Below are positions 1-7,311 of a stretch of 17,040 bases of DNA, piece after piece. Each line of letters begins with the position of its first letter. Within the stretch, counting starts at the first letter, position 1. The notes beneath the pieces are model-generated. The model was not told where the DNA came from and did no database searches. It was given only the letters and a program-made list of their open reading frames with translations. The position numbers were made by a program, and so were the translations under genes. The DNA comes from an uncultured Bdellovibrionales bacterium (GTDB taxonomy: Bacteria; Bdellovibrionota; Bdellovibrionia; Bdellovibrionales; JAMPXM01), in NCBI GenBank assembly GCA_937927435.1, contig CALBDW010000185.1:1-17040 (forward strand). Reading direction: 5' to 3'.

Positions 1-2247
1 AAGGATTTTTTCCTTCAAGCCGCCGATCGCGAGCACCCGACCCCTCAAGGTCACTTCTCCCGTCATCGCAACCGTGCGCTTAACGGGGATCTTCATGATC
101 GCCGAGACGATGCTCGTCGTCAGCGCGATACCAGCGGACGGACCGTCCTTCGGAATCGCGCCTTCGGGCACGTGAATGTGCACGTCGACATTCGCGAAGA
201 AGTCTTTGTCGAGGCCGAAGAGCGGACCGCGCGAGCGGACGTAGCTCATGGCCGCCGAGCAGGACTCCTTCATCACGTCACCCAGTTGCCCGGTGATCGT
301 GAATTTGCCCCGTCCGGGCACCACGGTCGCCTCGATCGCAAGCAGATCCCCGCCGACTTCCGTGTAGGCCATACCGTTCGTGAGACCGATTTCGTTCTCT
401 TCCTCGATCTTTCCGTAACGGTACTTGTGCGGCCCCAGGAGTTCGACGAGCTTGTTCGGCGTAACCGTATAGCCGCGGTTGCTAAGGCGGATGACACCAT
501 CAGCTTTCGCCTTCTCACCCTTCTTCACGGAGCGGGCTTCCGCCGCGGCCGCTTCCTTAATCAAGTGTTTCGCGACCTTCCGGCAAACGTTCGCGATCTG
601 ACGTTCAAGGTTCCGGACTCCCGCTTCTTTGGTGTAGTTGCGGATCAGGATACGAATCGCCTGATCGGTGAACGTCACCTTGCGGCCTTCCAGACCGTGG
701 ATCTTGATCTGCTTCGGAACGAGATACTTCTTAGCAATGTGGAACTTCTCGCTCTCGATGTAGCCTTCGATATTGATCACTTCCATGCGGTCCAAAAGCG
801 GACGCGGAATCGTGTGCAGGCTGTTTGCCGTCGTGATGAACATCACCTTCGAGAGATCATAATCGACTTCGAGGTAATGGTCGACGAACGTGCTGTTTTG
901 CTCGGGGTCCAGAACTTCGAGCAGAGCCGATGACGGGTCCCCGCGGAAGTCGTTGCTCATCTTATCAATCTCATCAAGGAGGAGCACGGGGTTACCCGTA
1001 TCGACTTTGCGCAAAGCCTGCAGAATCTTACCCGGCATCGCGCCGACGTACGTCTTTCTGTGGCCGCGGATTTCGGCCTCGTCGCGAACGCCGCCCAACG
1101 AAATCCGGGCGAAGTTCTTGTTCAGAGCCTTCGCGATCGAACGCGCCAAGCTCGTCTTACCGACACCCGGAGGACCGACCAAGCAGAGGATCGGGCCCTT
1201 CATATCGGGCGCGATCGCTTGGACCGCCAGGTGCTCGAGGATACGCTCTTTCACACGCTCGAGACCCCAGTGGTCTTCGTCGAGAATTCTTTCGGCTTCG
1301 GCGATGTCGTGTTTGTCCGTCGAGTAATTGTACCACGGGAGGCCGAGCATCCAGTCGATGTAGTTGCGCACGACCGTCGCTTCGGCGCTCATCGGCGACA
1401 TCATTTTCAGTTTCTTGATTTCCTTGAGCGTCTTCTCGCGCGCCTCTTCACTCATCTTCTTCTTGCGCGCCTGCTCTTCAAGTTCTTGGAGCTCGGCTTG
1501 GTAATCGTCTTTCTCACCAAGCTCCTTCTGGATGGCTTGCATTTGCTCGTTGAGGTAGTACTCCTTCTGCGAGCGCTCCATTTGCTTTTTCACACGGGTG
1601 CGAATCTTCTTTTCGACTTCGAGAATTTCGATCTCACCCGTCATGAGATTGAGAAGCTGCTCAAGACGCTTACCCGGATCCGCGATCTCGAGAATCTTTT
1701 GCTTGTCTTCAAGCTTGAGGTTCAGCTGCGCGACAATGATGTCCGCGAGCTCACCAGCGACCTCAATGGTCGAAACGCGCATGAGGATCTCGGGCGGGAT
1801 CCGCTTGTTAAGTTTCACGTATTGCTCGAACGTGGATTTCACGGAGCGCATGAGCGCTTGCGCTTCGACCGGATTCTCGATCGTTTCAGGAAGGTCCGAA
1901 ACTTCGACAGTGAAGAAGTTTTCTGAGCTGACGAAGTTTTCGATTTTGACCCGACGTTTGCCCTCAACAAGCACCTTTACAGTTCCATCAGGCAGGCGCA
2001 GAAGCTGAATGATCGTGCCCACCGTACCCACATCATAAATATCGCCCGGCTCGGGATTGTTCGTCTTCGCGTCCTTTTGGGCTGCGAGGACGATATCGAG
2101 CTGCTTACTCATAGCCTCTTCGAGGGCGTTGATGCTTTTCTCACGCCCTACGAAAAGCGGCATCATCATGTGCGGGAAAATGATCAGATCCCGTAAAGGG
2201 AGTAGCGGGAGTTTATAGGTTCCAGACCGTCCGGGTCCCTCACTCAT
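1..2247 (-). CDS. lon: ATP-dependent protease Lon (3' end cut by window edge)
   Basis: Lon is a cytoplasmic AAA+ serine protease that degrades misfolded and regulatory proteins. The frame is open from an ATG at 2247 to base 1, giving 749 of roughly 800 residues. In order: an N-terminal LON substrate-binding domain (from about residue 12, KLPLLPLRDLIIFPHM), a charged coiled-coil linker (about 200-300), the AAA+ module with Walker A GPPGVGKTS at 358-366 and Walker B LLLDEID with D425/E426, then the protease domain with catalytic Ser704 in PKDGPSAG. The partner Lys747 in GGLKEK lies at bases 7-9, so the whole Ser-Lys dyad is visible; their 43-residue spacing equals that of E. coli S679/K722. Only the last 50 or so residues are missing. 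A strong AGGAG-type ribosome site at 2253-2260 supports this start. It lies downstream of clpX on the same strand after a 327-nt structured gap. Confidence 0.97.
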   Translation of the reverse strand, partial: MSEGPGRSGTYKLPLLPLRDLIIFPHMMMPLFVGREKSINALEEAMSKQLDIVLAAQKDAKTNNPEPGDIYDVGTVGTIIQLLRLPDGTVKVLVEGKRRVKIENFVSSENFFTVEVSDLPETIENPVEAQALMRSVKSTFEQYVKLNKRIPPEILMRVSTIEVAGELADIIVAQLNLKLEDKQKILEIADPGKRLEQLLNLMTGEIEILEVEKKIRTRVKKQMERSQKEYYLNEQMQAIQKELGEKDDYQAELQELEEQARKKKMSEEAREKTLKEIKKLKMMSPMSAEATVVRNYIDWMLGLPWYNYSTDKHDIAEAERILDEDHWGLERVKERILEHLAVQAIAPDMKGPILCLVGPPGVGKTSLARSIAKALNKNFARISLGGVRDEAEIRGHRKTYVGAMPGKILQALRKVDTGNPVLLLDEIDKMSNDFRGDPSSALLEVLDPEQNSTFVDHYLEVDYDLSKVMFITTANSLHTIPRPLLDRMEVINIEGYIESEKFHIAKKYLVPKQIKIHGLEGRKVTFTDQAIRILIRNYTKEAGVRNLERQIANVCRKVAKHLIKEAAAAEARSVKKGEKAKADGVIRLSNRGYTVTPNKLVELLGPHKYRYGKIEEENEIGLTNGMAYTEVGGDLLAIEATVVPGRGKFTITGQLGDVMKESCSAAMSYVRSRGPLFGLDKDFFANVDVHIHVPEGAIPKDGPSAGIALTTSIVSAIMKIPVKRTVAMTGEVTLRGRVLAIGGLKEKIL

Positions 2248-2306
2248 AGCGTCTCCTTCCAATGGCTCTCTGCCGATCGCTCAGGGTTGAAAAATCCGGG
2301 GCCATT

Positions 2307-2350
2307 ATCGCCCTGAAACCAAAGAGCAGGCCTCTTTGTCGGAGGGCGAT
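2307..2350. repeat. Two-tier 8+7 bp hairpin in lon leader
   Basis: An outer stem of ATCGCCCT (2307-2314) with AGGGCGAT (2343-2350) encloses an inner stem of CAAAGAG (2320-2326) with CTCTTTG (2332-2338). A 5/4-nt internal loop separates the stems and the terminal loop is 5 nt. All 15 pairs are Watson-Crick, which makes this the strongest structure in the leader. It lies about 60 nt upstream of the lon start, outside the ribosome site itself. Confidence 0.6.
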
Positions 2351-2357
2351 GTTGCCT

Positions 2358-2379
2358 CCTCGGAAGCTGTGTTCCGAGG
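2358..2379. repeat. 8-bp hairpin in lon leader
   Basis: CCTCGGAA (2358-2365) and TTCCGAGG (2372-2379) are exact reverse complements with a 6-nt loop, a compact and stable stem in RNA. On the minus strand the 3' arm runs into AGGAGG, a ribosome-site-like sequence, but no normal start codon follows at suitable distance. Confidence 0.55.
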
Positions 2380-2396
2380 GTTCGCCATATCCGATC

Positions 2397-2417
2397 AACC
2401 GAAAGCGAAAGTCGGTT
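2397..2417. repeat. 6-bp inverted repeat in lon leader
   Basis: AACCGA (2397-2402) and TCGGTT (2412-2417) pair across a 9-nt loop. The stem can be lengthened with a wobble pair. It is weak alone, but it is one of four stems in a row upstream of lon. Confidence 0.35.
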
Positions 2418-2471
2418 AATCCCGCCTGTCTGTCTTTAATTTTGGGCTCTGTGTCCCGAAGTCCCCCTCCG

Positions 2472-2512
2472 GCGGTTCTTTAAAAGCTTTGTCAACTTTT
2501 CTAAAGAACCGC
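2472..2512. repeat. 11-bp perfect inverted repeat between clpX and lon
   Basis: The arms GCGGTTCTTTA (2472-2482) and TAAAGAACCGC (2502-2512) are exact reverse complements around a 19-nt spacer. The spacer carries TTGACA on the minus strand (2490-2495), a match to the sigma-70 -35 consensus. Neither side has the T-run of an intrinsic terminator. It could be an operator for a dimeric regulator or an RNA hairpin. Confidence 0.6.
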
Positions 2513-2574
2513 GTCTTTCTTACCCTCTCAGAACTTCAGGACGTGACGCTATACTTTTTTTCACGCTTCGAGGT

Positions 2575-3870
2575 TTACGCACTCTCGGCCGAATCATCGG
2601 ATTTGGCGAGATCCTCAATCTCCTCGTCAGTCCTGTAAATTAACTGAGGCTGTTTTCGGAGGGTGATGACCTCTTCATCGATGATACATGCCTTAACATT
2701 GGGTTTGGAAGGGATTTCGTACATTATATCAAGCATAGCGTTTTCTAATACACCCCTCAAACCGCGAGCGCCGGTCTTGCGCGCGAGCGCTTCTCGAGCG
2801 ATGGCGCGAAGTGCCCCGTCGGTAAACTTAAGATCCACTTTTTCGTAACCAAACAGTTTCTGATACTGCTTGGTCAGAGCGTTCTTAGGTTTCACCAAAA
2901 TGTCGACCAGCGCGTCCTCTTCGAGAGGATCCAACACCGCGACGACGGGCAAGCGACCGATGAATTCCGGGATCAGCCCGAATTTCACCAAGTCATCTGG
3001 CTCAACGTATTGAAGGACGTTTTCGCCTGCTTCTTTTTCACCTTGAGTACGGATGTCCGCCGCAATACCGAGCGACTTCGAGTTACGGCGGCTTTCCACA
3101 ACTTTATCCAGACCGACGAAAGCCCCGCCCACAATAAACAGGATGTTAGTCGTGTCGACCTGAATGAATTCCTGTTGCGGATGCTTGCGCCCGCCCTTCG
3201 GCGGAAGATTCGCGATCGTACCCTCGAGGATCTTCAGCAACGCCTGTTGCACACCCTCGCCAGACACGTCACGCGTGATGGACGGGTTTTCGGACTTGCG
3301 GGTGATCTTGTCGATCTCGTCGATGTAGATCACGCCCTTTTGGCACTTTTCGACATCGTAATCAGCCGCTTGCAAGAGGTTCAGCACGACGTTCTCGACG
3401 TCCTCACCGACGTAACCGGCTTCCGTGAGTGTTGTCGCGTCGGCCATCGCGAACGGCACGTTAAGGATCCGGGCGATCGTTTGCGCGAGCAACGTCTTAC
3501 CCGACCCCGTCGGCCCGATCAGAAGGATGTTCGACTTTTGCAGCTCGACATCGTCCTTCTTCGCGCTGTTCAGAGCGTTGATCCGCTTGTAGTGGTTATG
3601 GACGGCGACCGCGAGAGCCTTCTTCGCGCGCTCCTGTCCGATAACGTAGTCATCGAGATGCGCCTTGATATCCACAGGACGCGGAACCTTCAGAGTCGGT
3701 TTCGCGCTTTCTTCACGTTCTCTTTCTTCAGCGATGATGTCGTTACAAAGCTCGATGCACTCATCGCAGATGTAAACGCCGGGTCCCGCGATCAACTTTT
3801 TAACTTCGTTCTGGCTCTTTCCGCAGAAGCTGCAACGGAGAAGACCTGATGTCGCTTCTTTTCTGTTCAT
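2575..3870 (-). CDS. clpX: ATP-dependent Clp protease ATP-binding subunit ClpX
   Basis: ClpX is the hexameric AAA+ unfoldase that feeds tagged substrates to ClpP. At 431 residues it is of usual length. The N-terminal zinc-binding domain has C13-x2-C16 and C35-x2-C38. Walker A GPTGSGKT is at 119-126, the pore loop GYVGED at 152-157, Walker B IYIDEID at 181-187 and the RKH loop at 228-230. The ARKTGARGLR sensor-2 segment is near the C-terminus. The tripeptide loop that docks on ClpP, IGF in E. coli and often LGF elsewhere, reads L267-G268-I269 followed by Ala, an unusual variant. The ribosome site before the ATG at 3870 is weak. It follows clpP by 49 nt on the same strand, as in many bacteria, so the two are probably cotranscribed. 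Confidence 0.98.
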   Translation of the reverse strand: MNRKEATSGLLRCSFCGKSQNEVKKLIAGPGVYICDECIELCNDIIAEEREREESAKPTLKVPRPVDIKAHLDDYVIGQERAKKALAVAVHNHYKRINALNSAKKDDVELQKSNILLIGPTGSGKTLLAQTIARILNVPFAMADATTLTEAGYVGEDVENVVLNLLQAADYDVEKCQKGVIYIDEIDKITRKSENPSITRDVSGEGVQQALLKILEGTIANLPPKGGRKHPQQEFIQVDTTNILFIVGGAFVGLDKVVESRRNSKSLGIAADIRTQGEKEAGENVLQYVEPDDLVKFGLIPEFIGRLPVVAVLDPLEEDALVDILVKPKNALTKQYQKLFGYEKVDLKFTDGALRAIAREALARKTGARGLRGVLENAMLDIMYEIPSKPNVKACIIDEEVITLRKQPQLIYRTDEEIEDLAKSDDSAESA

Positions 3871-3919
3871 TTCGCTTTCTCGCTCTTTCCTCTAGTTACT
3901 GGTCTCACCGCAACCAAAC

Positions 3920-4522
3920 TTACTTCGACGAACGCTTTCGAAACTTCACGACTTCGTCTGCTAACCCAAACTCCTTCGCCTCCTCGGCACTCATGAAGTA
4001 ATCCCGGTCCATGGCATTGCTCAGGAAGTCGTAGTCCTTGCCGGTGTGAGTTGCGTAAAGTTCTGTCAGCCGCTTCTTCGTGTTGATCATCTCCTTCGCG
4101 TGAATCTCAATATCACTGGCCTGACCCGACAGACCGCCCATTATGTGCGGTTGATGAATCATAACACGGGAGTGCGGAAGAACATACCGTTTGCCCTTCG
4201 TACCGGCGGCCAATAGCAGTGAAGCCATACTGGCGGCCATGCCGATGCAGAATGTGGCGACATCGCACTTTACGAACTGCATTATATCGTAGATCGCCAG
4301 GCCAGCTGTGACACTTCCGCCCGGTGAATTGATATAAAGCTGGATGTCTTTATCGGGGTTATCTGCCTCAAGGAAGAACATCTGGGCGATCACGAGATTC
4401 GCCACTTCATCCGTGATCGGCGTACCGATCATGATGATGCGATCTTTCAAGAGACGCGAATAGATATCGTAACTTCTTTCACCTCGGGAGGTCTGTTCGA
4501 CCACGATCGGAATTAGCGGCAC
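3920..4522 (-). CDS. clpP: ATP-dependent Clp protease proteolytic subunit ClpP
   Basis: ClpP forms the tetradecameric serine-protease chamber that works with ClpX. The 200-residue protein is of normal length. It has catalytic Ser98 in GMAASMAS, His123 in VMIHQP and a third acidic residue in MDRDYF (Asp174 by alignment to the E. coli triad). The oxyanion region NSPGGS is at 65-70. The start is GTG at 4522: the N-terminus MPLIPIVVEQT matches the usual processed region of the family, and a purine-rich GAGGGGA lies about 8-10 nt upstream. clpX follows 49 nt downstream. The promoter must lie in 4523-4916, but I cannot place it. Confidence 0.98.
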   Translation of the reverse strand: MPLIPIVVEQTSRGERSYDIYSRLLKDRIIMIGTPITDEVANLVIAQMFFLEADNPDKDIQLYINSPGGSVTAGLAIYDIMQFVKCDVATFCIGMAASMASLLLAAGTKGKRYVLPHSRVMIHQPHIMGGLSGQASDIEIHAKEMINTKKRLTELYATHTGKDYDFLSNAMDRDYFMSAEEAKEFGLADEVVKFRKRSSK

Positions 4523-4592
4523 TTGTTGTTCCCCTCTCCTCTAACGTGGAAGCTGTCCTATCTGCAGCGGGGACTCCACTGCGATCTCCCAC

Positions 4593-4865
4593 TCAAAAAT
4601 CTGCGTTCAACTCGATTTTACCTTTTCCGAGAATCCATTCTAGATGGCGGCTGTTCCGGCCACCTTTAAGGGCGATCATTCTTTGGTGAACATTCCGCAT
4701 AGCGTAAGCATGCGGAAATCCATAAAGAACGGCCCACGGATAATCTCGTAACTCTTTCCGAGTTGACAAGACCTTGTCGGTCTTTCCGGGCCGGAAATAA
4801 AGACGTGAATTAGCTTTTCTTGAACCTACTCGATGTGATACGTGAACTTCGTGCAACTCAAACAA
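4593..4865 (-). CDS. Doubtful small ORF (90 codons) upstream of clpP
   Basis: I do not recognise this ORF. It would start with TTG at 4865, without a good ribosome site, and end 70 nt before clpP. The translation is basic and rich in Arg, His and aromatic residues, with no domain, signal or membrane segment I can name. Codon use is unlike the neighbours: frequent AT-ending and rare codons (TCA, AGA, GTA, CTA) and no strong third-position GC. The same stretch is crowded with inverted repeats. It could be a small foreign or fast-evolving gene, or non-coding DNA such as a clpP leader or a small RNA that is open by chance. Confidence 0.25.
   Translation of the reverse strand: MFELHEVHVSHRVGSRKANSRLYFRPGKTDKVLSTRKELRDYPWAVLYGFPHAYAMRNVHQRMIALKGGRNSRHLEWILGKGKIELNADF
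4693..4717. repeat. 8-bp hairpin with tetraloop upstream of clpP
   Basis: TTCCGCAT (4693-4700) pairs exactly with ATGCGGAA (4710-4717). Inside, after one bulged A, GC pairs with GC around GTAA. Read on the plus strand, this loop fits the GNRA class. It lies inside the doubtful 90-codon ORF. Confidence 0.5.
4750..4797. repeat. Cluster of three short inverted repeats between clpP and pepA
   Basis: Three neighbouring dyads occur here. AACTC/GAGTT is at 4750-4764 (5-nt loop). AAGACC/GGTCTT is at 4768-4784 (5-nt loop). The near-perfect palindrome TTTCCGGGCCGGAAA is at 4783-4797. The last resembles a compact protein-binding dyad more than a hairpin. The plus strand also has TTGACA at 4764-4769, without a good -10 at the proper distance. 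Confidence 0.4.
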
Positions 4866-4868
4866 CTT

Positions 4869-4874
4869 TAGATA
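4869..4874 (+). promoter_or_regulatory. Possible -10 box of pepA
   Basis: TAGATA lies about 43 nt upstream of the pepA ATG and matches the -10 consensus at four of six positions. No convincing -35 hexamer is present 16-18 nt upstream, so this is only a weak candidate. Confidence 0.2.
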
Positions 4875-4916
4875 CTTGATGCGCAGCAGAAAATTCGGCG
4901 CAATTGGAGTTTCATT

Positions 4917-6482
4917 ATGAGAGTCCCGCTAAAAGTCGATGTTGTGAAACGTTCGTCTCTTGAAGATTTGGCAACGGACGCGCTGGTTGTGTTCGTCGCG
5001 CAAAGAGCTGACAAGAAAAACAGCGGAAAAGTGAAGGCCGAAAAAGACGCCGGAAACGCCGCCAAGGCCTTCATCGAAGGCGTCTCGAAAGCGATTCAAA
5101 CGAAGGTCCAAGCCGCTATCGAGGACGGCAGTGTTTCCGGATCGCGAAATGAAACCATTCTTTTCCGCGATACCGGCTTGGCCGGGGCTCGCCACCTTCT
5201 GACCGTCGGCCTTGGAAACGCAAAAGAGTTCACCCACGAACACCTGCGCCAAGCCGCGGCTTCGGCGGTGAACGCCCTGAAAGGCGCGAAAGTCAAATCC
5301 GCATCGCTTGCGCTCGATTCGCTTCCGCACAACAGCCTGAGCGCCGATGCGACGATTCAAGCCCTCACCGAGGGTGCCCTGCTCGCCAGCTACGATTTTA
5401 ACGAATTCAAAGAAAAGAATGACAAAGGCTATGCGGGCCTTGAGCGCCTCGACATCGTGAGTTCGCAAAAAACGAAGAGCTACGAACGCGGCCTCGAAAC
5501 CGGCAGCATCATCGCCGAGTGTGTGAATTTCACGCGTTGGCTGGGTGACCGTCCTGGTAACCGTATGACTCCGACGATCCTGGCCGAAGAAACCGTTAAA
5601 GCGGCCAAAGGCACGAAGCTGAAAGTCACCGTTTGGGACAAAGCCCGCATCGCAAAAGAAAAAATGGGCGCATTCTTGAGCGTGTCCCTCGGCAGTACCC
5701 AAGAACCGAAGTTCATCATCATGGAATACAACGGCGCCGCCGCCTCGAAACGGCCGATCTGCTTCGTTGGCAAAGGCCTGACCTTCGACTCCGGCGGTAT
5801 CAGCATCAAACCGTCGTCCGGTATGGACGAAATGAAATACGACATGTGCGGAGGCGCGGCCGTCATCGGCACAATGCTGGCTATCGCGAAACTCAAATTG
5901 AAAGTGAACGCGATCGCTTTCGTCCCGGCGACCGAAAACATGCCGGGTCCAGCGGCCAACAAACCGGGCGATATCGTCGTCGCTCGCAACGGTAAGTCGA
6001 TTGAAGTCAACAACACCGACGCCGAAGGCCGCCTGATCTTGGCCGACGCGCTCGTGTACGCGGCTGAACAGAAACCGGCGATGATCCTCGACGCCGCCAC
6101 TTTGACGGGTGCCATGGTCGTCGCTCTCGGCAACATCTACACGGGATACTTCACCCGTAACGACAAACTCGCGGGACAAATCCAAGACGCCGCCGAGAAG
6201 TCGGGTGAATGGGTCTGGCGCATGCCGCTTTCTGACTTCCACGTAAAAGACATCAAGGGAACTTTCGCTGATATCTCAAACATCAGTAACACGAAGGGAG
6301 CAGGATCGGCGACCGCTGCGGCCTTCCTCGAGCAGTTCGTTCCGAAAGACATTCCGTGGGCCCACTTCGACATCGCGGGAACCGCTTGGCACACGGGCGA
6401 CCGCCTGCCGTATTGCGCGCGTAAAGGCGCAAGCGGCGTGATGGTCCGCACGTTCGTGCAGATGGCGATGGCACACGAGTAG
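4917..6482 (+). CDS. pepA: Leucyl aminopeptidase PepA (family M17)
   Basis: PepA is a cytoplasmic two-metal aminopeptidase that removes N-terminal residues from peptides, such as those released by ClpXP and Lon. The 521-residue protein has the variable N-terminal domain and the M17 catalytic domain. Metal ligands are K286, D291, D309, D368 and E370, with catalytic K298 and R372. They sit in VGKGLTFDSGG, KYDMCGG and NNTDAEGRL. Their spacing is identical to E. coli K270/D275/K282/D293/D352/E354/R356. GGAG seven nt before the ATG at 4917 supports the start. It is transcribed divergently from clpP and ends 4 nt from a convergent gene. Some PepA proteins also bind DNA; nothing here tests that. Confidence 0.96.
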   Translation: MRVPLKVDVVKRSSLEDLATDALVVFVAQRADKKNSGKVKAEKDAGNAAKAFIEGVSKAIQTKVQAAIEDGSVSGSRNETILFRDTGLAGARHLLTVGLGNAKEFTHEHLRQAAASAVNALKGAKVKSASLALDSLPHNSLSADATIQALTEGALLASYDFNEFKEKNDKGYAGLERLDIVSSQKTKSYERGLETGSIIAECVNFTRWLGDRPGNRMTPTILAEETVKAAKGTKLKVTVWDKARIAKEKMGAFLSVSLGSTQEPKFIIMEYNGAAASKRPICFVGKGLTFDSGGISIKPSSGMDEMKYDMCGGAAVIGTMLAIAKLKLKVNAIAFVPATENMPGPAANKPGDIVVARNGKSIEVNNTDAEGRLILADALVYAAEQKPAMILDAATLTGAMVVALGNIYTGYFTRNDKLAGQIQDAAEKSGEWVWRMPLSDFHVKDIKGTFADISNISNTKGAGSATAAAFLEQFVPKDIPWAHFDIAGTAWHTGDRLPYCARKGASGVMVRTFVQMAMAHE

Positions 6483-6486
6483 AAAC

Positions 6487-7197
6487 TTAGTACTGGGCGC
6501 GGGCGCCGCTCGGCTCGCGCCCTGTTTCAAACCAATGAACGACGAGGGGAGACGAACGAATCTCCCGAATCTGACCGGCGGAGATAGTCACCTCACGACC
6601 GGGCTCATGGCTGTTGTAAAGCCGTACGTATTGCAAGTTCCAGCTTAACGGCCACGTATCGCCCATGTGGTCGAACTTGAATTTCACATCTTGGTAAAAA
6701 TCGAGTTCCATGTTCGCCGGACGGGTATGCAAGATCTTATCGACAGGAATCCAAACCGGTTCGATTCTCGAGATATCGTCCAGCGAGGACCGGCACGGAC
6801 CGTCGATTTCCATGATCGGCTTTTCTCCAGCGGAAGCAATGCCGTCGCCTTCAAAACGAAGCAGAATGCGGTCATACGCATAGTCGCACGCAAGGCGGCG
6901 CTGCCCATGCTCGTCCCGGGTCACGAAATGGCCCAGCTCCACGCCGACGAGACCGTTTTGAATGATCGTGCGCGCGGCGGAAACAAGCCGCTTTTGCGTC
7001 GCCGTGATGAGTTCGGCGCCGTCGAGTCTCGAGAAATCAAGTTCACGCTTGATCGCGGCCGGCGTCCGACCGTTTTGGAAACGGGATCCGTCGGCCAAAT
7101 AAACAACGCCGTTCCAGGATTTCGATCCGCCGTAAAGCCCGGCCGCTATGGCCAACGCAAAAACGGCTGCGGCGGCGAAAATGCCTTTGTTTGCCAT
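6487..7197 (-). CDS. Membrane-anchored or exported protein of unknown function
   Basis: I do not recognise the family. The best start is ATG at 7197: it has GAGG four to eight nt upstream and puts a hydrophobic signal or anchor (about residues 5-24, rich in Ala, Ile and Leu) at the N-terminus. An upstream in-frame TTG at 7326 would overlap the previous gene and bury this segment, so I reject it. The remaining ~210 of 236 residues are soluble, presumably periplasmic, with two Cys (near LACDYAYD and DGPCRSS) that could form a disulphide. No catalytic motif is visible. It follows the GshA-like gene by 122 nt on the same strand and may be the last gene of that operon. Its stop lies 4 nt from that of convergent pepA. 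Confidence 0.7.
   Translation of the reverse strand: MANKGIFAAAAVFALAIAAGLYGGSKSWNGVVYLADGSRFQNGRTPAAIKRELDFSRLDGAELITATQKRLVSAARTIIQNGLVGVELGHFVTRDEHGQRRLACDYAYDRILLRFEGDGIASAGEKPIMEIDGPCRSSLDDISRIEPVWIPVDKILHTRPANMELDFYQDVKFKFDHMGDTWPLSWNLQYVRLYNSHEPGREVTISAGQIREIRSSPLVVHWFETGREPSGARAQY
6495..6527 (+). terminator. Possible pepA terminator inside the convergent gene
   Basis: GGGCGCG (6495-6501) pairs exactly with CGCGCCC (6516-6522) and is followed on the plus strand by TGTTT, starting 12 nt past the pepA stop. The stem is very GC-rich, but the T-run is short. It lies within the last codons of the opposing gene. Confidence 0.4.
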
Positions 7198-7311
7198 TGG
7201 TCCTCTTCCCTTCTCAGCGCGGCCATCACCCGTTCCGCACACAAAGCGAAACGCCGGTATGGCCTTCGGCTCTTCCCTTATCGGCAAACTTCCTCGAAAA
7301 CCTGAAGCCGA

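Larger units (their letters stand above)
2248..2574 (-). promoter_or_regulatory. clpX-lon intergenic region / structured lon leader
   Basis: This 327-nt gap has no convincing long gene. On the minus strand it holds four successive inverted repeats (each listed separately) and then the lon ribosome site. A TATAGC at 2548-2553 resembles a -10 box but has no good -35 partner. A TTGACA at 2490-2495 (minus strand) has no good -10 partner, so no promoter can be assigned with confidence. I see no CIRCE element and no clear sigma-32 promoter. A 27-codon ORF (ATG at 2388, stop 2305-2307, minus strand) overlaps two of the hairpins; it has a weak ribosome site and may be chance. The layout suggests a long untranslated lon leader able to regulate, or to attenuate readthrough from clpX. 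That role is inferred. Confidence 0.5.

Noticed and set aside
172..1926. Plus-strand ORFs of 253 and 288 codons antisense to lon
   Set aside because: They lie entirely opposite the well-supported lon frame with all its motifs; their translations have no recognisable domain and follow from the GC-rich third positions of lon.
2248..2574. Intrinsic terminator after clpX
   Set aside because: The stems are not followed by a T-run on the minus strand; the run of T at 2555-2561 is on the plus strand and precedes the stems in the wrong orientation.
3010..3849. Plus-strand ORF of 279 codons antisense to clpX
   Set aside because: ClpX is certain on the other strand; the antisense product has no domain or ribosome site.
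4593..4865. tmRNA, RNase P RNA, SRP RNA or 6S RNA in the clpP/pepA region
   Set aside because: I looked for conserved core sequences of these RNAs on both strands and saw none.
4929..6242. Minus-strand ORF of 437 codons antisense to pepA
   Set aside because: Long, but wholly inside pepA, whose catalytic residues all match; the antisense product is Phe/Val/Asp-rich with no motif, typical of a codon-bias shadow.
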